Shown here: positions 35,155 through 38,913 of the stretch, in pieces
Layout of the letters: each line of letters begins with the position of its first letter
Numbering within the stretch: the stretch's first letter is position 1
Assembly (NCBI RefSeq): GCF_019458025.1
Contig: NZ_JAHZUY010000029.1
Span: forward strand, 1 to 38,913
Direction of reading: 5' to 3'
Length of the DNA stretch: 38,913 bases
Source: Caldovatus aquaticus
GTDB lineage: Bacteria; Pseudomonadota; Alphaproteobacteria; Acetobacterales; Acetobacteraceae
The notes under the pieces: generated by a model
What the model saw: the letters and a program-made list of their open reading frames with translations, nothing else
What the model was told of the DNA's origin: nothing
The model's database searches: none
Position numbers and translations under genes: made by a program

Positions 35155-36419
35155 GGCGCGGACGCGGCTGCCCGCGGCGGCGCGGCGTCGGCCGCCTGGC
35201 GCGGGCGGCCGCGGCGCGGCGCGGCGGGCGGCTCCCCGCCCGGGGGCGCCGGCTCCTCGGCGGCGACGGCGACGCGCGCGCCGTCGTTCAGGCGCAGCGC
35301 GCCGGAGGTGACGACGCGCTCCCCGGGCTGCAGGCCGCGCGTGACGACGGCGACGGTCCCGGTCTGCACCCCGAGCTCGAGCGGGCGCTGCTCCACCGTC
35401 CGGTCGGGCCGCAGGACGAAGGCGTAGGGCCCGTCGGGCCCGCGCTGCACGGCCACCAGCGGCACCGTCGTGACGTCGTCGAGCGTCTCGATGCGCAGCC
35501 GCACCGCGACGAAGGCGCCGGGCCAGAGCCGGCCGTCCTCGTTGGCGAATTCCGCCTTCAGCCGGATGGTCCCGGTCGCCGGGTCCACCTGGTTGTCGAG
35601 CGTCAGCAGCACGCCCCGCGCGACCGGGGCGTCCTCGCCGGCACGCAGCCGCGCCTCGACCGGCACCGGACCGCGCTCCATCGCCGCGAGCACGCGCCCG
35701 ATCTCCTGCTGCGGCAGGGTGAAGACGACGTGGATCGGCCGCAGCCGGGCGATGGTGACGATGCCGGTGGCATCGCCCGCCCGCACCAGGTTGCCCGGGT
35801 CCACCAGCCTGAGGCCCACCCGGCCCTCGATCGGGGCGCGGATGGCGGTGAAGGAGAGCTGCGTCCGCGCGGTGTCGATCGCCGCCTGGTCGGCGGCGAC
35901 CTGCGCCTCGAGCTGCGCCACCAGCGCGCGCTGCGTGTCCTGCTGCTGGCGCGAGACGCCGTCGTTGCGCGCAAGGCGCGTGTAGCGCTCGAGGTCGAGC
36001 CGCGCATTGGCGAGCAGCGCCTCGTCCTGCGCCTTCTTCGCCAGCGCCTGGTCGAGCGCGGCCTGGTGGAGCCGCGGGTCGATCCGCGCCAGCACCTCGC
36101 CCTGCCGCACCTCCTGGCCCTCGCGGAACAGCACCTCCAGCAGCTGGCCGTCCACCTGCGCCCGCACGGTGACGCTCGCCGAGGCCTGCACCGTGCCCAG
36201 CGCCTCGAGCAGGACCGGCACGTCCTGGCGCGCCGCCGCCACGACCGTCACCGGCACGGCGGGCGCGCCGGCACCGCGCCCGCGCACCGCCGCCCCAGGG
36301 GCGGCGGCCGCGGCCGTCTCGACGCCCCCGTTGCGCTGCGACAACAACCACCAGCCGCCGTAGCCGGCGCCGGACAGCCCGAGCAGGGCGAGCGCGATCA
36401 GAACCGACCGGCGCATCAT
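35151..36419 (-). CDS. RND efflux periplasmic adaptor, MdtA/MuxA-type
   Basis: A 422-residue membrane-fusion protein linking the RND pumps to the outer-membrane channel. An N-terminal membrane anchor (SVLIALALLGLSGAGYGGWWLL, about 5-27) is followed by VPVTVVAAARQDVPVLLEALGTVQA, the usual start of HlyD/AcrA-type adaptors. The lipoyl half (VDGQLLEVLFREGQEVRQGEVLARID), an alpha-hairpin (about 110-175), the second lipoyl half (FTAIRAPIEGRVGLRLVDPGNLV) and the beta-barrel and membrane-proximal domains follow. A Pro/Ala/Arg-rich tail ends it. Start at the first of two tandem ATGs; a GAGGAG lies rather far upstream (about 16 nt), so the second ATG is possible. It begins 83 nt after the channel gene. 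Confidence 0.9.
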   Translation of the reverse strand: MMRRSVLIALALLGLSGAGYGGWWLLSQRNGGVETAAAAAPGAAVRGRGAGAPAVPVTVVAAARQDVPVLLEALGTVQASASVTVRAQVDGQLLEVLFREGQEVRQGEVLARIDPRLHQAALDQALAKKAQDEALLANARLDLERYTRLARNDGVSRQQQDTQRALVAQLEAQVAADQAAIDTARTQLSFTAIRAPIEGRVGLRLVDPGNLVRAGDATGIVTIARLRPIHVVFTLPQQEIGRVLAAMERGPVPVEARLRAGEDAPVARGVLLTLDNQVDPATGTIRLKAEFANEDGRLWPGAFVAVRLRIETLDDVTTVPLVAVQRGPDGPYAFVLRPDRTVEQRPLELGVQTGTVAVVTRGLQPGERVVTSGALRLNDGARVAVAAEEPAPPGGEPPAAPRRGRPRQAADAAPPRAAASAP

Positions 36420-36502
36420 CGAAAGCTTCGGCGACTCCTCCGGACCGCGCGGCGCAGGGCCGGCCCCGCCGCGCCCGGGCGGCGCGAGGCGCCCGGCCCT
36501 CC

Positions 36503-37945
36503 CTATCTGGGGATCGTCCCGGCCGTTCCCCACCCCCCGCCGAGCGCCCGGAACAGCCCGACCGCCGCCTGCAGCCGCGCCAGGCGGGCCTGGACCAGCA
36601 GGGTGCGCGCCGTGAACAGGCTCTGCTGGGCGAGGAGCAGAGCGACCAGGTCTATCGTTCCGGCGCGCAACTGCTCCTCGGCGATCGCGTTCGCCCGCTC
36701 GGCGGTGGCCACCGCCTCGGCCTGGAGCCGTTCCTGCTCGGCGGTGCGGCGCAGGGCGGCCAGGGCGTTCTCGGTGTCCACCAGGGCGTTGACGATGGCG
36801 CGGCGGTAGAGCGCGAGCAGCTCCTCCTGCCGCGCCCGCTCGGCCGTCACCTGGGCGCGCAGGGCGCCGCCGCGGAAGATCGGCTCGGTGAGGCCTGCGG
36901 CGAGACTGAAGAGCTGCGACTCGGGGCGCAGCAGCGTCTCCAGCGCCAGGCTCTGGAAGCCGCCCGAGGCGGTGAGGCGGATGCTCGGGAACAGCGCGGC
37001 GCGGGCGACCACCACATTGGCCTGCTGCGCCGCGAGCTCGGCTTCCGCCGCCAGCACGTCGGGGCGGCGCAGCAGCAGCTCCGCGGGCAGGCCGGGCGCC
37101 ACCTCCGGCACCCGGAGGCGGTTGAACACCCCGCCCTCGATCGCGATCGCCTCCGGCGCCCGGCCGGTGAGCAGGGCGAGCGCGTGGCGGTTCTGCTCGA
37201 CCTGCAGCCGGAAGCCGGGCAGCAGCGCGCGCTGCTGCGCCACGACGGTCTCCTGCTGCGCCACCTGCAGCCCGGTCGCCGTGCCCACCGCCAGCCGCTC
37301 GCGGAGGATGTCGAGCACCCGCGCGGCGGCGGCGAGGTTCGCCTGCTGGATCGCCACCTGCTCCTGCGCCGCGAGCAGCGCGAAGTAGGTGTTCGCCACC
37401 GCCGCCTGGGCGGTGAGCGCCACCGTGCCGAGGTCGTGGCGGCGCGCCGCCGCGGCGTGCCCGGCGGCGTCCAGCGCGGCCCGGTTGCGGCCCCAGAAGT
37501 CCACCTCGTAGCTGGCGGCGAGGCCGAGGCTGTCGGCCGAGCCGACGCGGCGGCGCGCGAAGCTGCCCGAGGCCGCGGCCTGCGAGCGCGTCGCCGCGGC
37601 CGAGAGATCCACCGCGGGCAGCAGCGCGCCGCCGGCGACGCGGACCAGCGCGTCGGCCTCGCGCACCCGCGCGGCGGCGGCGGCGAGGTCGAAATTCGCC
37701 GCCATCGCCGCCGCCATCAGGGCGTCGAGCTCGGGCGCGCCGAAGCCGCGCCACCACTCCGGCTCCGGCCAGCGCGCCGGCTCCGGCGCCCCGGCCGTCG
37801 CGCCGAAGCGGGCGGGCAGGGCGACATCCGCGGCGAGCGGGTCGGGCCGCAGCAGGCCGCAGCCCGCGAGCAGCGGCAGCAGCGCGAGGCAGGGCAGGGC
37901 CGCGCGCCGCGCGCGGCCGCAGCAGACGCGGAGGCGAGCCATCAT
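36503..37945 (-). CDS. Outer-membrane efflux channel, NodT/OprM family lipoprotein
   Basis: A 480-residue TolC-like outer-membrane factor that completes the tripartite pump. A lipoprotein signal ends LPLLAGC, with Cys29 as the lipidated residue. W...WW.GFGAPELDALMAAAMAANFDL is the standard OprM/NodT opening. Later landmarks are YEVDFWGRNRAALDAA, TYFALLAAQEQVAI, NRHALALLTG, LLLRRPDVLAAEAELAAQQANVVVARAALFPSI and EPIFRGGALRAQV. Two repeated halves of the efflux fold are visible. It is the first gene of the efflux operon, whereas muxABC-opmB has the channel last. The 46 bp upstream, after the AroE-like gene, leaves little room for a separate promoter. Confidence 0.92.
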   Translation of the reverse strand: MMARLRVCCGRARRAALPCLALLPLLAGCGLLRPDPLAADVALPARFGATAGAPEPARWPEPEWWRGFGAPELDALMAAAMAANFDLAAAAARVREADALVRVAGGALLPAVDLSAAATRSQAAASGSFARRRVGSADSLGLAASYEVDFWGRNRAALDAAGHAAAARRHDLGTVALTAQAAVANTYFALLAAQEQVAIQQANLAAAARVLDILRERLAVGTATGLQVAQQETVVAQQRALLPGFRLQVEQNRHALALLTGRAPEAIAIEGGVFNRLRVPEVAPGLPAELLLRRPDVLAAEAELAAQQANVVVARAALFPSIRLTASGGFQSLALETLLRPESQLFSLAAGLTEPIFRGGALRAQVTAERARQEELLALYRRAIVNALVDTENALAALRRTAEQERLQAEAVATAERANAIAEEQLRAGTIDLVALLLAQQSLFTARTLLVQARLARLQAAVGLFRALGGGWGTAGTIPR

Positions 37946-37991
37946 CGGACGGAGGCGCAGGCAACCACGGCGCCCGGCGGAGGGGAAGCGG

Positions 37992-38798
37992 TCAGGGCCG
38001 CGCCGCGCCCATCAGGAAGTCGGCGAGCAGCGCCGCCTGGGCCTCGAACATCGCCGTCCCGGTCGCGGCCGGGCAGCCGCGGGCGCGCGCCGCGGCGACC
38101 AGCGGCGTCGCCGCCGGCGCGGTGACGACGTCGCCGACCGCCGTCCCGGGCGCGATGCGCTCGAGGCGCAGCGGCGGCGGGTCCCCCGGGCGCATCCCGG
38201 CGGGGGTGGCGTTGGCGAGCAGGGTGAAGCCGGCCGGATCGTCGCCGCCGGCGGCGACCGGGACCGCGGGCCAGGCCGCGCGCAGCCGCGCGATCAGCGC
38301 ATCGCGCCGCGCCGGGTCGGTGTCGTGGATGGCGAGCGCGGCGACGCCGGCCGCGAGCAGCTCCGCCCCGATCGCCGAGCCCGCGCCGCCCGCGCCGACG
38401 AGCAGCGCGCGCCGCCCCGCGGGCTCGGCCCCCGCCGCGCGCAGCGCGGCGACGAAGCCGGCGCCGTCGAGCATCTCGCCGGCCCAGCGCCCGTCCGCCT
38501 CGCGCCGCAGCACGTTGACCGCGCCGAGCAGGCGAGCGCGCCCGGACAGCCGGTCGCAATGCCGCGCCGCGGCGAACTTGTGGGGCACGGTGACGACGAT
38601 GCCGTCGAGGTTGCGCAGCCGCTTCGCCGCGGCGACGAGGGCGTCGAAGTCCTCCGCCGCGACATGGCCCGGCACGACCACGCCGTTGTGCCCGCGCGCC
38701 GCCATCAGGCGCGTCAGCCCGGCCGGCGACCGCACCTGCGCGATCGGGTCGCCGAGGATCAGGTAGAGCCGCGTCGCGCCGTCGAGGTGGCCGAGCAT
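37992..38798 (-). CDS. Shikimate dehydrogenase-like protein (divergent AroE)
   Basis: A 268-residue NADP-type dehydrogenase with AroE architecture. Conserved features are LILGDPIAQVRSP (14-25), Lys74 in VTVPHK, Asn95 in LGAVN, Asp111 in MLDGAGF, the nucleotide-binding GAGGAGSA (135-142), NATPAGM (196-202) and Gln254 in FEAQ. Two shikimate-contacting positions depart from classical AroE. The SxS pair is Val22-Arg-Ser24 (first Ser lost), and the Thr after Asn95 is Val. This resembles the AroE-like subgroup found beside catabolic genes, which may act on other substrates such as quinate. The start has GGAG 9 nt upstream. It lies 46 bp upstream of the efflux operon on the same strand. Confidence 0.78.
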   Translation of the reverse strand: MLGHLDGATRLYLILGDPIAQVRSPAGLTRLMAARGHNGVVVPGHVAAEDFDALVAAAKRLRNLDGIVVTVPHKFAAARHCDRLSGRARLLGAVNVLRREADGRWAGEMLDGAGFVAALRAAGAEPAGRRALLVGAGGAGSAIGAELLAAGVAALAIHDTDPARRDALIARLRAAWPAVPVAAGGDDPAGFTLLANATPAGMRPGDPPPLRLERIAPGTAVGDVVTAPAATPLVAAARARGCPAATGTAMFEAQAALLADFLMGAARP

Positions 38799-38860
38799 GG
38801 AGGTGCGCTCCCCGGTCCCGCCGGGCGCGCGCGAGCGGGAATGCGCGCGGCCGCGGGCGG

Positions 38861-38901
38861 GGCGCCCCCCGGGGGGCCCGGCCCCGCCCGGAGGGGCCCC
38901 C
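38861..38901. repeat. G/C homopolymer palindromes upstream of the AroE-like gene
   Basis: Six C then six G (38865-38876), extended by one base each side, form a 14-bp perfect palindrome. They are followed by more G and C runs up to the window end. The composition resembles the run at 1423-1469. The stretch lies about 65 nt upstream of the AroE-like start, and no promoter is evident in it. Confidence 0.65.
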
Positions 38902-38913
38902 CGCGCCCCGGCG

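Noticed and set aside
32005..35427. A plus-strand open frame of about 1140 codons
   Set aside because: It mirrors the RND pump gene and yields a His/Arg/Asp-rich translation, typical of the reverse complement of GC-rich coding DNA.

Overview
This is a very GC-rich (roughly three-quarters G+C by eye) and densely coding stretch. Gene content, codon use and protein similarity recalled from memory fit an alphaproteobacterium, most likely of the Rhodospirillales/Acetobacteraceae type. That placement is inference, because there is no rRNA or other strong marker. I found no tRNA, rRNA, insertion sequence, integrase or CRISPR array, and no composition break, so it reads as ordinary chromosome carrying several functional modules.

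Layout. (1) 1-6098: a capsular polysaccharide export locus. A truncated KpsC-like gene runs leftward off the window. Diverging from it is an operon of a small lipoprotein-like surface protein, kpsM, kpsT, kpsE and kpsD. (2) 6380-10603, minus strand: a beta-CASP metallo-beta-lactamase RNA-processing-type enzyme, an alpha/beta hydrolase and an amidase-signature enzyme. (3) 10789-20715: a coenzyme F420 island. It holds an MBL-fold hydrolase, a short luciferase-like (LLM) oxidoreductase, a close relative of mycobacterial F420-dependent glucose-6-phosphate dehydrogenase (fgd), then cofE, cofD and cofC in a tightly overlapping operon. fbiC (fused CofG-CofH) lies on the opposite strand and meets cofC tail to tail. 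Two more LLM oxidoreductases diverge from fbiC. (4) 20843-28839, minus strand: a probable cytoplasmic sulfite dehydrogenase (soeABC), then a TauD/TfdA-type dioxygenase, an FAH-family protein, an NTF2-like protein and proB. (5) 28941-37945, minus strand: a complete tripartite multidrug efflux system of the MdtABC/MuxABC type with two different RND pumps, an adaptor and a NodT-type outer-membrane channel. (6) 37992-38798: a divergent shikimate-dehydrogenase-like gene.

How it fits together. The F420 island carries the genes for the deazaflavin core (FbiC), activation of the phospho-acid side chain (CofC), its transfer (CofD) and glutamylation (CofE). It also carries a candidate F420 reducer (Fgd) and three further candidate F420 users (LLM proteins), so it looks like a near self-contained make, reduce and use module. 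It shows no dehydro-F420-0 reductase: CofE is the short form without the FbiB reductase domain. That leaves open which three-carbon acid CofC uses. The soeABC-dioxygenase neighbourhood suggests, but does not prove, release of sulfite from a sulfonate followed by oxidation to sulfate. Starts were chosen from ribosome-binding sites, overlaps and family lengths; many genes use GTG.
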